From contig CAZTCD010000005.1 of NCBI GenBank assembly GCA_964612065.1, positions 21,021 through 85,020 on the forward strand: a stretch of DNA of 64,000 nucleotides, written 5' to 3'. Shown one piece after another: positions 1-9,198 of this stretch (positions are counted from its first letter, which is position 1; each line of letters opens with the position of its first letter). The notes below the pieces were generated by a model. The model did no database searches and was not told the origin of the DNA. It saw only the letters and a list, made by a program, of their open reading frames with translations. The DNA is from JAKFYM01 sp964612065 (GTDB lineage Bacteria; Bdellovibrionota; UBA1018; CAIPTA01). A program made the translations under genes and the position numbers.

Positions 1-1554
1 GCGGGCGTCGAAACCGCTCTCCTGCCGCATCAGCCCCATCACAAGAAAGGAATCGATCCTGCCTTTGCTCGCCTCCTGGATGAGGGAATAGTAGGGCCGC
101 GGATAGAGAAGCTTCAAGCCTTCCGTATTGAGGGCCGTGGGATTGCGGCGGAAGTAGGAAAAGAGCATCGAAATATTGGAGCGGTAAAGGCCGGCCGCGA
201 TCTTGAGAGAAGAGAGATAGAGGAGCACGTCCACGTCGATCTCGTCTTCATTGGCGCGCACGATCCAGGAAGCCCACTTGGCCACCGAGGAGCTGTGCTT
301 GTAGGTGTAGAGGGCCTCCAGCCAGCGTACCATGCGGTTGAGCTCGGGATCGTCGGGAGTTTCGCGCTTGAGGCCACCCACCTTCCGCTGGGTGATCATA
401 TCCATGGGATCTCGCTTGAGAGAGGCCGCGGCGTCCATCGCATAGTAGGAGAGCGGATACACGTTCATCAGCTCGGTCCAATGCTCGTTCTCCTTCTGGT
501 TTTCCTCGAAAGCCATGCGGCCCAGCCAGTAGAGCACTCTGTATCGTTCGGAATGAGCCTTGGCCCGCTTGGCTTCCGTGAGCAAGGATAGCGCGCGGTT
601 TTTGTTGCCCTCGTAAAGCGCGAAGAGGCCGAAACGCAGAAAGAGGCGCTCGTAAACTTCGTCGTTCACGGAGAGGCAATGGCGGGAGTGATCGAAAAGC
701 TCGCGAGCGAGCGCACGAACCTTGGGATCCGGATAATATTCCTCAGCCTTGATCGAAAGCGCGGCGGAGAGGTTGCGCGGGCATTCGGTTTCTTTGAGTG
801 AAAGCTCGGCGAGAGAGTTCAGCTTGGCGGCGTTTTCGATCTTGAGGTTGTTCACCAGCACCTGGAATTCGAAACGCTGCGCCTGCGGCACGTTACTCTC
901 GATGATGCGGAAACGCTTCACCTTGCGCCTCGATTTTCTTCTGGATCGCTTGGCATCGGCGGCCTGGGCGTGGAAATCGGCGAGGAGGCGGCAGCTTTCC
1001 TCGTCGCGGGCACAAAGGCGGCGGAAGGCCGGGCTGCGGGGCCCGGCCGAAATCGAGGAGGCGAAGGCTTCGGTGTATTTCTTCAACTCGGCGGGCTTAT
1101 AGCCGAGATCCGCGGCGATTTTTTCCGGCGGAGGAAGCTCGCTGCCTTCCACTTGAGGTTGCGGCTGGTACTCCTTCTTCATCGGGGGCGCGGCTTTGAT
1201 GGAAGGTTCCTTCGGATTGGCCTTCACCACCCGTGCGCGTTTTTTCGCGGGCTTGGCTTTCTCTTCCGGAGCTTCGTCCTGTTTGGCTTCCGTTACGGCC
1301 GCCGGCTTGCCCTCCATCAGAGTGGGCCCGGTAGGCGGATCCATCGCTCCCTCCACGGGCTCGCTGGAATCCTCTCCCTCGTCCCTCACCACGGCAGAAA
1401 TCTTGGTGCCCGAGGCCAATCCGCTTGCATCGCGGGGCACCCAAAGAGAGCCTTCTCCCACCTCTGCGCGAAGCGAAACCGGAAGGGCGAATAGGCCTGA
1501 AATAATGCAGAGCGAAATCAGCGCGGCGCGCGCAGGCCGGGCATCGCGGCGCAT
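1..1554 (-). CDS. Soluble lytic murein transglycosylase (Slt-like), 3' end outside window
   Basis: An open frame of 518 codons runs off the left edge without a stop. It starts with a signal peptide (hydrophobic residues about 10-30), followed by a Lys/Pro/Glu-rich low-complexity stretch (about 60-140), then an alpha-helical solenoid-like region typical of Slt proteins. The last visible residues read YPRPYYSLIQEA and then RQESGFDAR. This is the start of the SLT catalytic domain, with the presumed catalytic Glu at residue 512. Family members cleave peptidoglycan glycan strands in the periplasm, forming 1,6-anhydroMurNAc. The rest of the catalytic domain is missing only because the window ends. 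No -35/-10 was assigned. Confidence 0.85.
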   Translation of the reverse strand, partial: MRRDARPARAALISLCIISGLFALPVSLRAEVGEGSLWVPRDASGLASGTKISAVVRDEGEDSSEPVEGAMDPPTGPTLMEGKPAAVTEAKQDEAPEEKAKPAKKRARVVKANPKEPSIKAAPPMKKEYQPQPQVEGSELPPPEKIAADLGYKPAELKKYTEAFASSISAGPRSPAFRRLCARDEESCRLLADFHAQAADAKRSRRKSRRKVKRFRIIESNVPQAQRFEFQVLVNNLKIENAAKLNSLAELSLKETECPRNLSAALSIKAEEYYPDPKVRALARELFDHSRHCLSVNDEVYERLFLRFGLFALYEGNKNRALSLLTEAKRAKAHSERYRVLYWLGRMAFEENQKENEHWTELMNVYPLSYYAMDAAASLKRDPMDMITQRKVGGLKRETPDDPELNRMVRWLEALYTYKHSSSVAKWASWIVRANEDEIDVDVLLYLSSLKIAAGLYRSNISMLFSYFRRNPTALNTEGLKLLYPRPYYSLIQEASKGRIDSFLVMGLMRQESGFDAR

Positions 1555-1699
1555 CTCACCATGGCCGGTTACAAAGCTTGCGTTAACTGCTACATTTCGA
1601 GATGAAAGAACCCGCAAAAAGGCAGCCTCCTGCTGAGAGCGGTGGGCCCTCTCCACCATGAAGAGCCCATAGCTAAAGTTTACCGTTTTTTACCGAGAA

Positions 1700-2812
1700 A
1701 TGACAACGCCAAGGACCGTAATCACATTAGGAAATGGCCAGCTTGGATTGATGCTGGGCAAAGCAGCGAAAAAGCTGGGGATCCCCTTTGCGATGCTCAG
1801 TTTATCCGACGCCAAGGCTTGGCTAAGCGAAGGCAAGTTTGCCGGCCAGCTCGTTACCTTTGAACAGGAACATGTGGACGAAGGCCTGGTAGCCGCCCTG
1901 GAAAAATCCGGCGTAGAAAGCTTCCCGTCCTGGGAATCTTTCCAGAAGTTAAAGTCGAAGCGCAGCCAAAAGGAATTTCTGGCCCAGAACAAGATCCCCA
2001 CCTCCCCTTTTCTCGCCTTGGATGACTGGACCGATGAGGCCGAAGACTTCCTCCAAACCCATAAGGGCGCCGACCTCAAATCCGGGCGGGGCGGACGTGA
2101 CGGCAAGGGCGTTTGGATCCTCGGCCCCGATGGAAAGAGCGCCTCGGGCGAGCACGCTTCTGAGATCGTAGCCCGCATCCAGCTTCCCTATCTCGAACGG
2201 AAAGTGGGCTTCTCCGAAGAGATCGCCGCCGTGGTTTGCCGCTCCCGCGACGGCGAAGTGGAAATTTATCCTACCGTTCGCTCCATTCAGCAGGACGGCA
2301 TCTGCTTTCAGGTGGAGTACACCAAAGAGTTCGCCTCCTCTCCCTTAGCCAAGCAGGCGGGGAAAACCGCCAAAAAAATCGCGGATCTTCTCAGCTATGT
2401 GGGCGTGCTGGCGGTGGAATTTTTTGTCGAGGACGGAGCCCTTCTCGTGAACGAGATCGCACCGCGAGTGCATAATTCCGGTCACTTCACGATCGATCTT
2501 TGCGCCGGTTCCCAGTTCGAGAACCACCTCCGCGCCGGTCTGGGGCTTCCGCTCGAGCGCACGGAGCCCACGCATAGTGCCGCCGTGATGGTGAACCTCC
2601 TCTGGCCGGCTTCCGAAAAAGAATTCGCGCCGCTTTTTGCCAAGCTCAGCTGCGGCCCGCCCTGGCCGGAAAACGCCAAGCTGCACTGGTATGGCAAGAG
2701 CGAGATCCGTCCGAAGAGAAAAATGGGGCATTTTACTGTCTACGGAGCCACGATCGAAGAGTGCCGGGAAACGGCGCTCCAAATCCTTGCATCCCGTTGG
2801 GCTGAAGGGTAA
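1700..2812 (+). CDS. purK: N5-carboxyaminoimidazole ribonucleotide synthase PurK
   Basis: 370 aa, full family length. It catalyses the ATP- and bicarbonate-dependent conversion of AIR to N5-CAIR in cytosolic purine synthesis. A Rossmann-like N-terminal GNGQLG lies at residues 11-16, the ATP-grasp loop SGRGGRDGKG at 128-137, and the ATP-grasp metal/substrate motif NEIAPRVHNSGH at 251-262, followed by SQFENHLRA. The glycine-rich loop differs slightly from the common RRGGYDGKG form. It is the first gene of a run with purE nine bases downstream, the enzyme that uses its product. The window shows no upstream regulator. Confidence 0.95.
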   Translation: MTTPRTVITLGNGQLGLMLGKAAKKLGIPFAMLSLSDAKAWLSEGKFAGQLVTFEQEHVDEGLVAALEKSGVESFPSWESFQKLKSKRSQKEFLAQNKIPTSPFLALDDWTDEAEDFLQTHKGADLKSGRGGRDGKGVWILGPDGKSASGEHASEIVARIQLPYLERKVGFSEEIAAVVCRSRDGEVEIYPTVRSIQQDGICFQVEYTKEFASSPLAKQAGKTAKKIADLLSYVGVLAVEFFVEDGALLVNEIAPRVHNSGHFTIDLCAGSQFENHLRAGLGLPLERTEPTHSAAVMVNLLWPASEKEFAPLFAKLSCGPPWPENAKLHWYGKSEIRPKRKMGHFTVYGATIEECRETALQILASRWAEG

Positions 2813-2821
2813 GCGTAAGAA

Positions 2822-3331
2822 ATGAAAAAGAAATCCGGGAAATCCAGGAAACCTGCGCCGATCGTGGGCATTGCGATGGGCAGCGATTCTGACTGGCCCG
2901 TGCTCAAAGAGGCCGCCGAAAAGCTGGAAAGCCTGGGCGTGCCTTATGAGAAGCGCGTGGTTTCCGCCCACCGCACCCCGGATGATATGAGCGATTACGG
3001 CAAATCCGCCGCCGGCCGGGGCTTGAAGGTGATCATCGCCGGAGCGGGTGGAGCCGCTCACCTTCCCGGCATGCTCGCCGCTTACACCTCCCTGCCGGTG
3101 ATCGGAGTGCCGATCCCGTCCAAACAGCTCAAAGGGCTCGATTCTCTTCTCAGCATCGTGCAGATGCCTTCCGGCGTGCCCGTGGCCACCGTGGCCATCG
3201 GCGGCGGAGCCAACGCAGGCATTCTCGCGGCCCAGATCGTGGCCACTTTCGATGACAAAACCGCCAGGAACCTGGCCTCTTTCCGCGCCGAAAATTCGCG
3301 TCTCTCGAGAGCAAAGAACAAGAAGATATGA
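2822..3331 (+). CDS. purE: N5-CAIR mutase PurE
   Basis: 169 aa class I PurE, converting N5-CAIR to CAIR. It shows GSDSDWP at residues 20-26, SAHRTP with the catalytic His at 48-53, and the AGAGGAAHLPG substrate loop at 73-83. The N-terminus carries a short Lys-rich extension and the C-terminus a basic tail (SRAKNKK), both beyond the core. Its stop overlaps the start of the following peptidase gene by four bases, so purK, purE and that gene are probably co-transcribed and translationally coupled. Confidence 0.95.
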   Translation: MKKKSGKSRKPAPIVGIAMGSDSDWPVLKEAAEKLESLGVPYEKRVVSAHRTPDDMSDYGKSAAGRGLKVIIAGAGGAAHLPGMLAAYTSLPVIGVPIPSKQLKGLDSLLSIVQMPSGVPVATVAIGGGANAGILAAQIVATFDDKTARNLASFRAENSRLSRAKNKKI

Positions 3332-4281
3332 TCCTAGCCCTTTCCCTACTCCTTGCCACCCTCGGCCGGGCCGAGGAATCCATTGACCTGAAAACCCTTC
3401 CCTTGCCGGAGCTTTGCTACCGCGAGCTCAAGGCGATGCCGGGAAAAACCAAGGATTCCGAGCTTCGTGCGGCCTGCGAAAAAGCGGAGAGGCTCGAGGC
3501 CTGCGTGAGCGAGAAAGGCATCCCGATCTTCCATACCGATCTTCCGGCCCGTGCCTCGGAAAAGAAGCCCCGGAAGATCCTGGTGTTCTCCCTGATCCAT
3601 GGCGACGAGCTTCCCGCCGGCTCCCTGGCCCGCTCCTGGATGGAGCGTCTCACGAAGGTAGAGCCGCGCAACCGCTGGAGAGTGGTGCCCATCCTGAATC
3701 CCGATGGCCTGAAGCTCAAAACCCGCACCAACGCCAATGGAGTGGACGTAAACCGCAACTTCCCCACCTCCGACTGGGAAAAAGAAGCGCTCTCTTACTG
3801 GGAGAAGAAGCTGAAAAAAGACCCGCGCCGCTTCCCGGGCAACAGCCCGAACTCGGAGAAGGAAACGAAGTGCGCGATCGCCCATATCGACGACTTCAAT
3901 CCCGATCTCATCCTCTCGATCCACACGCCCTATAACGTGCTCGACTTCGACGGCCCGAAAATCCCGGCCCCGAAAAAATTCGCGGACATCCCCTGGAAGC
4001 GCCTGGGCAATTATGCCGGCTCTCTCGGCCGCTATATGTGGGTGGACCGCTCGAAACCCATCCTCACCATCGAGCTCGGATCCAAAAACGTGGCGGACCG
4101 CCTCGAGCAATACGCTCCCTTGCAGGACATCACGGGCGACGTGGCCATACAGGCTGAAAAGGAAATGCAGAAAAATCCCGTGGGTTCCAAAATCGACGCC
4201 AAAAAGCAGGGCAAAGTGGAGCCCACCCTTCCTTCCACGAGGACGCCGAAGAAAACCGATAAGAAGGCAGAGAAAAAATGA
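3328..4281 (+). CDS. Exported M14-family zinc carboxypeptidase, MpaA-like
   Basis: 317 aa with an N-terminal signal peptide (about residues 1-15). The M14 signature is complete: H91 and E94 in HGDE, NPDG at 124-127, substrate Arg133, NANGVDVNRNFP at 135-146, third zinc ligand H199 in LSIHTPY, and catalytic E249 in LTIELGS. The closest known theme is MpaA/murein-peptide amidase, which cuts the gamma-D-Glu-mDAP bond of wall peptides; that substrate is an inference. The last 40 residues are a Lys/Pro-rich tail. It overlaps purE and the following synthase gene by four bases each, an odd metabolic grouping. Confidence 0.85.
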   Translation: MILALSLLLATLGRAEESIDLKTLPLPELCYRELKAMPGKTKDSELRAACEKAERLEACVSEKGIPIFHTDLPARASEKKPRKILVFSLIHGDELPAGSLARSWMERLTKVEPRNRWRVVPILNPDGLKLKTRTNANGVDVNRNFPTSDWEKEALSYWEKKLKKDPRRFPGNSPNSEKETKCAIAHIDDFNPDLILSIHTPYNVLDFDGPKIPAPKKFADIPWKRLGNYAGSLGRYMWVDRSKPILTIELGSKNVADRLEQYAPLQDITGDVAIQAEKEMQKNPVGSKIDAKKQGKVEPTLPSTRTPKKTDKKAEKK

Positions 4282-5324
4282 GCCGCATCGAGCAGGACAG
4301 CATTCCTCCTCCCGCGGCCGGCGCAGAGTTGGGCAAAAAAATCTCCCTCTCTCTCGAAACCAAACGCCTCATCCTGGAAATCGAGAAACAGGTGGAAAGC
4401 CTCGACTGGCAGGTGAATGATCGCTTCGGCGCCACGCCAGGCATCGCCGCCCCCGCCCACCATCTGCTCGCCGCCGGAGGCAAGCGCGTGCGCCCCCTCC
4501 TGATCGCGCTCCTCGGCCGGGCCCTCGATGTACCGTTCGAAAAGCTCGCCAGCTGCGCCGTGAGCGCCGAGCTCGTGCACACCGCCACCCTCCTCCACGA
4601 TGATATCCTCGATGGAGCCACCACGCGCCGGGGCCGGATCACCGCCCACCTCAAATACGGCGCCCATACTGCCATCCTCTCCGGCGATGCCCTGCTCTCA
4701 AAAGCCATCTCCGATATGGCCGAGCTCAACGATCCCGAGATCCTGAAACGCCTCGCCCAAACCGTGCGCGAACTGGTAGAGGGTGAATGCCTGCAGGCTG
4801 ATCTTATGGGCCAGGTGCATTCCGATGTGGAAGCCGTGCTCGAAGTGGCGCGCCGGAAAACCGCCTCGCTCTTCGCCTGGGCGGGATGGGTTACCGGCCA
4901 CAGAGCCGGCCGCCACGCGGAAGACCTCTTTCGTTTCGGCACCCACCTCGGACTCGCCTTCCAGCTCCTCGATGACATCCTCGATTGGGAAGGCCGCAAT
5001 ACGGGCAAACCCCTCTTCCAGGACCTCCACGAAACCAAGCTGAACCTCGTGGGAGTGATGCTGGTGCGGAAATCCCGCCGGGCCGCCACCCTGCTCGAGG
5101 GCTCCTTCTCTCAGAAAGACGAGCACGGCTATATCCCGAACCCCCTCGCGCTCGGCCAAAGCCTGCAGGAATGCCTCGAATACGGAGAAGCCCTCGGCTG
5201 GGCCCGCAAGGAAGCCCAGGACCACAGTGCCTTCGCCCTAGCCCACCTCGATAAGCTTCCGCCCTCCCAGTGGCGCGACCTCACCAAGGGCCTCACCCAC
5301 CAGCTCCTGGAGCGGATGAAGTGA
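4278..5324 (+). CDS. Polyprenyl diphosphate synthase (IspB-like)
   Basis: 348 aa trans-prenyltransferase of the isoprenoid synthase fold. GGKRVRP lies at residues 67-73, the first Asp-rich motif HDDILDGATTRRG has Asp at 108/109/112, and the second motif QLLDDILDWEG has Asp at 232/233/236. These bind Mg and the allylic diphosphate. Such enzymes make the C35-C45 side chain of respiratory quinones. The very next gene, overlapping by four bases, is a UbiA-type quinone prenyltransferase, which supports this role. Product chain length cannot be read with certainty. Confidence 0.9.
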   Translation: MSRIEQDSIPPPAAGAELGKKISLSLETKRLILEIEKQVESLDWQVNDRFGATPGIAAPAHHLLAAGGKRVRPLLIALLGRALDVPFEKLASCAVSAELVHTATLLHDDILDGATTRRGRITAHLKYGAHTAILSGDALLSKAISDMAELNDPEILKRLAQTVRELVEGECLQADLMGQVHSDVEAVLEVARRKTASLFAWAGWVTGHRAGRHAEDLFRFGTHLGLAFQLLDDILDWEGRNTGKPLFQDLHETKLNLVGVMLVRKSRRAATLLEGSFSQKDEHGYIPNPLALGQSLQECLEYGEALGWARKEAQDHSAFALAHLDKLPPSQWRDLTKGLTHQLLERMK

Positions 5325-6427
5325 CCCGCGTTCTCCCTTCCGACCACGAATTCATCCGCCAAACCCTCCGCGATTTCCGGGTGGTGGAAAACGGGCGCCG
5401 CTGGGTGGCCCGGCTGAGGGGAGAAGGGCGCTTCCGTTCCGCCGCCTTTCCCGATCTCGCCGAGAAAACTCCGCAGGTGCTGGTGGAGCTGATCCCGATC
5501 GACCAATGGCAGCGGCCCAATAAAGTGCTCCGCTGGCTGGCCGCCTTGCGCTTGCCCTACCTTGCTATCTCGCTTTTGCCCCTTCTGCTGGTGGTGAGCG
5601 CGGGCCTCGGGCGCGGCCTGGCGATTTCGCCGGTATTTACTCTTCTTCTTCTTGGATCCGTAGGCCTGATTCACATGGGCTGCAATCTCTGGAGCGATTA
5701 TGAAGACCATCTCCGCGGCGTAGACCATCCCGGCGCAGGCGGAGGATCCGGCGTGATCCAGAAGCTGTGGATCCCCGCCGTGCACCTGAGAAACGCGGCC
5801 GCTCTCTTCTTCTTCGCTGGCCTGGCGCTCGGCCTCCTCCTCCTCACGCAGCTGCCGGAAGGCCTGATCAGCCAACGGCTTTTCTGGCTGGGGCTGGTGG
5901 GCGCGCTCGGAGCGGCGAGCTATTCGGGCTGGCCCTTTCACTACAAATACCTTGGCCTCGGGGAGCCGATCGTATTTCTCCTGGCCGGCCCGTTGGTAAC
6001 GGCGGGAGCGGCGGCGCTCTATTTTCCTGCCGCCGAGGATCTCCTCCATTTCGCCTGGCTTTCTCTTCCGCTGGCTTTTCTCGTAACCCTCCGCCTGCAT
6101 TCAGGAAATATGCAGAGGATCCCGTTCGATACGATCGCCCACACCAAAACCATCGCCCGCTCTTTCGGATTTTCCTGGAGCCGGCGTGCCGTGGCTTTTC
6201 TTCTGCTGGCTCCTTACCTCAGCGTGGGCGCTTTGATGGTCCTCCGGCTGGCGCCTCTTTCTTCGGCCGCGGTTCTTTTTTCCCTGCCTTTGGCGGCCTT
6301 TGCCCTTCGCGCATTGAGGGAAACGAGCGGCCCGCTCGATCCTGCCTGCCACGAACTGAAGCGTGAATCGGCTCGCTTCCACCTCGCCTTCGGCCTGCTT
6401 TATTCTTTGAGCTTTCTCTTTTCCTGA
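5321..6427 (+). CDS. UbiA-family prenyltransferase, MenA-like, with N-terminal extension
   Basis: I place the start at a GTG overlapping the previous stop as GTGA, giving 368 aa; an in-frame upstream codon would extend it back into the synthase gene. The first prenyl-diphosphate motif is NLWSDYEDH at residues 122-130. A YSGWPFHYKYLGLGE loop resembles MenA, which attaches the polyprenyl chain to 1,4-dihydroxy-2-naphthoate in the inner membrane. About eight hydrophobic segments follow residue 75. Residues 1-70 form a soluble extension not usual in UbiA or MenA. The second Asp-rich motif is weak (around IPFDTIAHTKT), so the exact acceptor is uncertain. Confidence 0.8.
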   Translation: MTRVLPSDHEFIRQTLRDFRVVENGRRWVARLRGEGRFRSAAFPDLAEKTPQVLVELIPIDQWQRPNKVLRWLAALRLPYLAISLLPLLLVVSAGLGRGLAISPVFTLLLLGSVGLIHMGCNLWSDYEDHLRGVDHPGAGGGSGVIQKLWIPAVHLRNAAALFFFAGLALGLLLLTQLPEGLISQRLFWLGLVGALGAASYSGWPFHYKYLGLGEPIVFLLAGPLVTAGAAALYFPAAEDLLHFAWLSLPLAFLVTLRLHSGNMQRIPFDTIAHTKTIARSFGFSWSRRAVAFLLLAPYLSVGALMVLRLAPLSSAAVLFSLPLAAFALRALRETSGPLDPACHELKRESARFHLAFGLLYSLSFLFS

Positions 6428-6634
6428 TCCGGCGAGGGGCGGGCATGCGCCGAGAGGAGGCCGAGGAGTCGGGTGCTCCGGCCTCGGGGTGGCTGACTCG
6501 GGTTGGCTGACTCGCGGTGGCTGCGATGGCTCCGCCGGGGCAGGACTGGCTCGCGGGGTGATCCGCCCCTAAACCATTTTCCATTGCCACAATCCGCGAT
6601 TGCGCCCACCGCGCTCCCGTTTTATAGAGCCTGT

Positions 6635-7939
6635 ATGAGGACCCATACCCTAGCCCTGACCCTGGCCATTCCCTTCCTTTTTCCCGGCTCCGCGGGCGCC
6701 TTTCTCCGAACGGAAGAGATTCTTGCTTCGTCGATCGTAACGAGAGGAGACGGGATCTGCGCTCTGCCCCTGCACCTGAGCGGCGCCAAATACGGCGGTA
6801 AAGATCTGGAGCATGAAACCGAGCTTTGCCAGCTGGAAAGCCGCGAAAACGCCGCGATCTGCCCGAAGCGGCGGAGCACGAACCCCGCTATTGAATACTT
6901 CACGCCTCCCGCCGGCATGACTCCCCGAGAGCTGGAAAAGAAGGAATGCGTGGCCCGCGATGCCAAAAAAGTGGCGAAGTACAAGCTAAGCATCTCCTGC
7001 TCCTATTCCCCCGGCATCCTCGCCTACTACCACGTGAGCCGCGCGCTCGGAAATATCGGCAACGTGCCGGCCTCGGTGCTTCGCACCCACGATTTCCGCG
7101 ATCATAAGCACATGGTCCGCCGTGCGCTCCGCCTTCTCGAGCGCCGCCGCAACTACCCGATCTACCGGTCCTGGGCCGAGCTTGAAGAGGTTTTCGACCG
7201 GGGCGAGCGTCACCCCCAGGCTTCTCGTATCTTCACCCAGGATATGGATTACAGCTGGGGAGCCCTCAGCCGCAATCCGCGAGGGGAATCCGAGTACAAC
7301 GAGTTCAACGGAGTGTTCGGCCGCCCCGACCGCCTGGGCGATTTCATGCAGGGCCCGATCTACGGCGCCCTAACCCACCACAGCCTCAATATCGGAACCG
7401 AATTCACGGCCTCCAATGTGCAGAAGCTCCGCCAGCTCAAAGACGCTGCCGACTTCATCCTGCTCGACACCCTCCTGAGCCAGCAGGACCGTTTCGGCAA
7501 TATTCATGCGAAAACCCGCACCTACTATCTCAGCAACGGAAAGATCGAGAAGGCCGATGATATGCCCTCCGTGCCGGAGCCTTTCCGCGCAGGCGCCGTA
7601 ACGGTTAAGGAGATGGTGCTTCGGGACAACGATTGCGGCGTAGGGATGGCTTTCACGAACCGTGCGCAGCGGGCGCATATGCTCGAGGGCGTAGCTCATA
7701 TGGACCCGGACACCTACCGCTACTTCCAGGATTTCGCCTCCCGCATCGATGCGCCGGAGACTCAGGCATTTTTCCTCAAAGGGCTGCAGCTCCGCGACTC
7801 TGACTTCCGCCGCCTGCAAACCAACGTGAAAACCAGCTCGGCCCTTCTCCGCCAGCGCTGCGAATCGGGCGCGCTCTCACTGGATCTCGATCTGGCCAGC
7901 CATTTCGGGGGAAGGGCGCCCGTACAGAACTGCCTTTGA
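6635..7939 (+). CDS. Exported protein with FAM20/PI3K-like atypical kinase motifs
   Basis: 434 aa with a signal peptide (residues 1-22); the start is the ATG directly before it. Several features resemble atypical secreted kinases of the FAM20/HipA-like fold. SPGILAYYHVSRALG then NVPASV (about 125-148) recalls the FAM20 N-lobe pattern. SQQDRFGNIH (282-291) resembles a catalytic loop with D285 and N289. LRDNDCGVG (329-337) resembles the metal-binding DNG loop. Ten or so Cys residues fit an extracytoplasmic location. The resemblance is by motif only; the role and substrate are unknown, and it could be a non-kinase exported protein. Confidence 0.55.
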   Translation: MRTHTLALTLAIPFLFPGSAGAFLRTEEILASSIVTRGDGICALPLHLSGAKYGGKDLEHETELCQLESRENAAICPKRRSTNPAIEYFTPPAGMTPRELEKKECVARDAKKVAKYKLSISCSYSPGILAYYHVSRALGNIGNVPASVLRTHDFRDHKHMVRRALRLLERRRNYPIYRSWAELEEVFDRGERHPQASRIFTQDMDYSWGALSRNPRGESEYNEFNGVFGRPDRLGDFMQGPIYGALTHHSLNIGTEFTASNVQKLRQLKDAADFILLDTLLSQQDRFGNIHAKTRTYYLSNGKIEKADDMPSVPEPFRAGAVTVKEMVLRDNDCGVGMAFTNRAQRAHMLEGVAHMDPDTYRYFQDFASRIDAPETQAFFLKGLQLRDSDFRRLQTNVKTSSALLRQRCESGALSLDLDLASHFGGRAPVQNCL

Positions 7940-7940
7940 T

Positions 7941-8012
7941 CTGCAGGATCTGTGGGCTCTGCAGGATCTGTGGGCTCTGCAGGATCTGTGGGCTCTATGG
8001 GCTGTATGGGCT
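7941..8012. repeat. 18-bp tandem repeat downstream of the kinase-like gene
   Basis: Three identical copies of ctgcaggatctgtgggct are followed by one diverged copy (ctatgggctgtatgggct), starting one base after the stop codon. It is a typical 3'-flank minisatellite. No coding frame continues through it in a meaningful way. Confidence 0.9.
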
Positions 8013-8091
8013 CGGAGCTCAGTAAACACCGTAGGCCCCGCGCGCGGGAGCGGGAGTGCGCATAGAACGAGTGACGCTGACCGATCGGCCC

Positions 8092-8133
8092 TTAATGCAC
8101 AGCGACCTCTGCGCAGAGGACTATCTGCGTTAT
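8092..8133. repeat. REP-like palindromic element, copy 1
   Basis: A perfect 14-bp palindrome, cctctgcgcagagg (8106-8119), is flanked by imperfect inverted arms (ttaatgcacag and ctgcgttat). The same core with perfect outer arms recurs at 30163-30206, also between genes. It could fold into a cruciform or RNA hairpin; no gene overlaps it. Confidence 0.7.
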
Positions 8134-8194
8134 CGCCTCAGCACCCTGGCGCCCGGGCGCCGCAGCACCTCAACGCCTCTAAGCTTTCTAAACT

Positions 8195-8986
8195 TCAGTT
8201 CGGCACGTCCCGAAGATCTCGGATCGCCTCCGCGATCCAGTGGCGGTGAGCCGCCACGATTCCATGCACTTCGATTCCTTTGCAGCTGGCCGACTCTCCC
8301 CTGCTGATCACTCCGAAAAGCTCAAGCTTTCCGTTCTTCCAAACGTAACTAGGCCCGCCCGAATCTCCCAAGCAGGTGCCCCAGCCGCCTGGGCCTTCCA
8401 GCACCGCTTCCCGCCCCTCGAATCCTACGATCGTGAGCGTGGTTCTACGCAACAGCGGTTCGCTCGCCTTATCAGCTTTGTTTCTTCCATATCCTGCCGC
8501 CACCACCTTGGCCCCGCGAGGCAAACGCTTCATGTGCACAGGCACGGGAGAATAGCCTGAAGGGACGGGATTCCGCAAAAGCAGGAGAGCGATATCGTCT
8601 TTCTCGCCAGGCCCCCGAAAACCAGGATGGATAATATAGGCGCTCACGGACCTGCCAACCGAATCTCCCTCGATCCCGAACCCCACCTCAAGACGCGAGG
8701 GATCCGGCTTATTCATCACGCAATGAGCAGCAGTGATCAGGATGTCTCGCTCGATGATAGCTGCAGTACAGGAACCGTGAGGAGTGCCCAGGTGTACCGT
8801 ATGGAGCTGAAGCGTCTCTTCTTCCCCCACCTCCACTCCGCGCATAATCGCGTCTTGCACCAAAACCTCATCCCCGGAAGCCCGCGAACCCCACGAAGCA
8901 TTACCTTTGGCACCAGGAGTGGCACCGGCATGGGCCGCGGAGGAAAACAGAACAAGGCAAAGCGCGATCAATGAAAAGGGGTTCAC
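8195..8986 (-). CDS. Exported trypsin-family (S1) serine protease
   Basis: 263 aa. The start is a GTG preceded by aaaggag at good spacing and directly followed by a signal peptide cleaved near AHA-GA. The catalytic triad is visible: H88 in TAAHC, D131 in KDDIALL, S209 in GDSGGP. The residue six positions before the Ser (the trypsin S1 Asp site) is Gly203, so cleavage after Lys/Arg is not expected; a chymotrypsin- or elastase-like preference is an inference. A propeptide may lie between the signal and the IMRGVEV activation-like site (about 47). The gene stands alone. Confidence 0.88.
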   Translation of the reverse strand: MNPFSLIALCLVLFSSAAHAGATPGAKGNASWGSRASGDEVLVQDAIMRGVEVGEEETLQLHTVHLGTPHGSCTAAIIERDILITAAHCVMNKPDPSRLEVGFGIEGDSVGRSVSAYIIHPGFRGPGEKDDIALLLLRNPVPSGYSPVPVHMKRLPRGAKVVAAGYGRNKADKASEPLLRRTTLTIVGFEGREAVLEGPGGWGTCLGDSGGPSYVWKNGKLELFGVISRGESASCKGIEVHGIVAAHRHWIAEAIRDLRDVPN

Positions 8987-9198
8987 AGGAGCTCCTTTCG
9001 AGGGCGGAGCTATTTTAATCCGCGCCCACAACCCGGCCCACCACTGAGTGAGCCTTTCACAAGCTTCCAATCAGCGCAGTTCGAGATTCGAAAAGGGAGA
9101 ACCGGTGCCTAACGGCTGGCCAGGGCTGCCTAAGCTTTAGACACCCCCACCTGGGTGATGCCGGAACCATTCAGTGCCGTATAGGTATCTCCCCCTCC

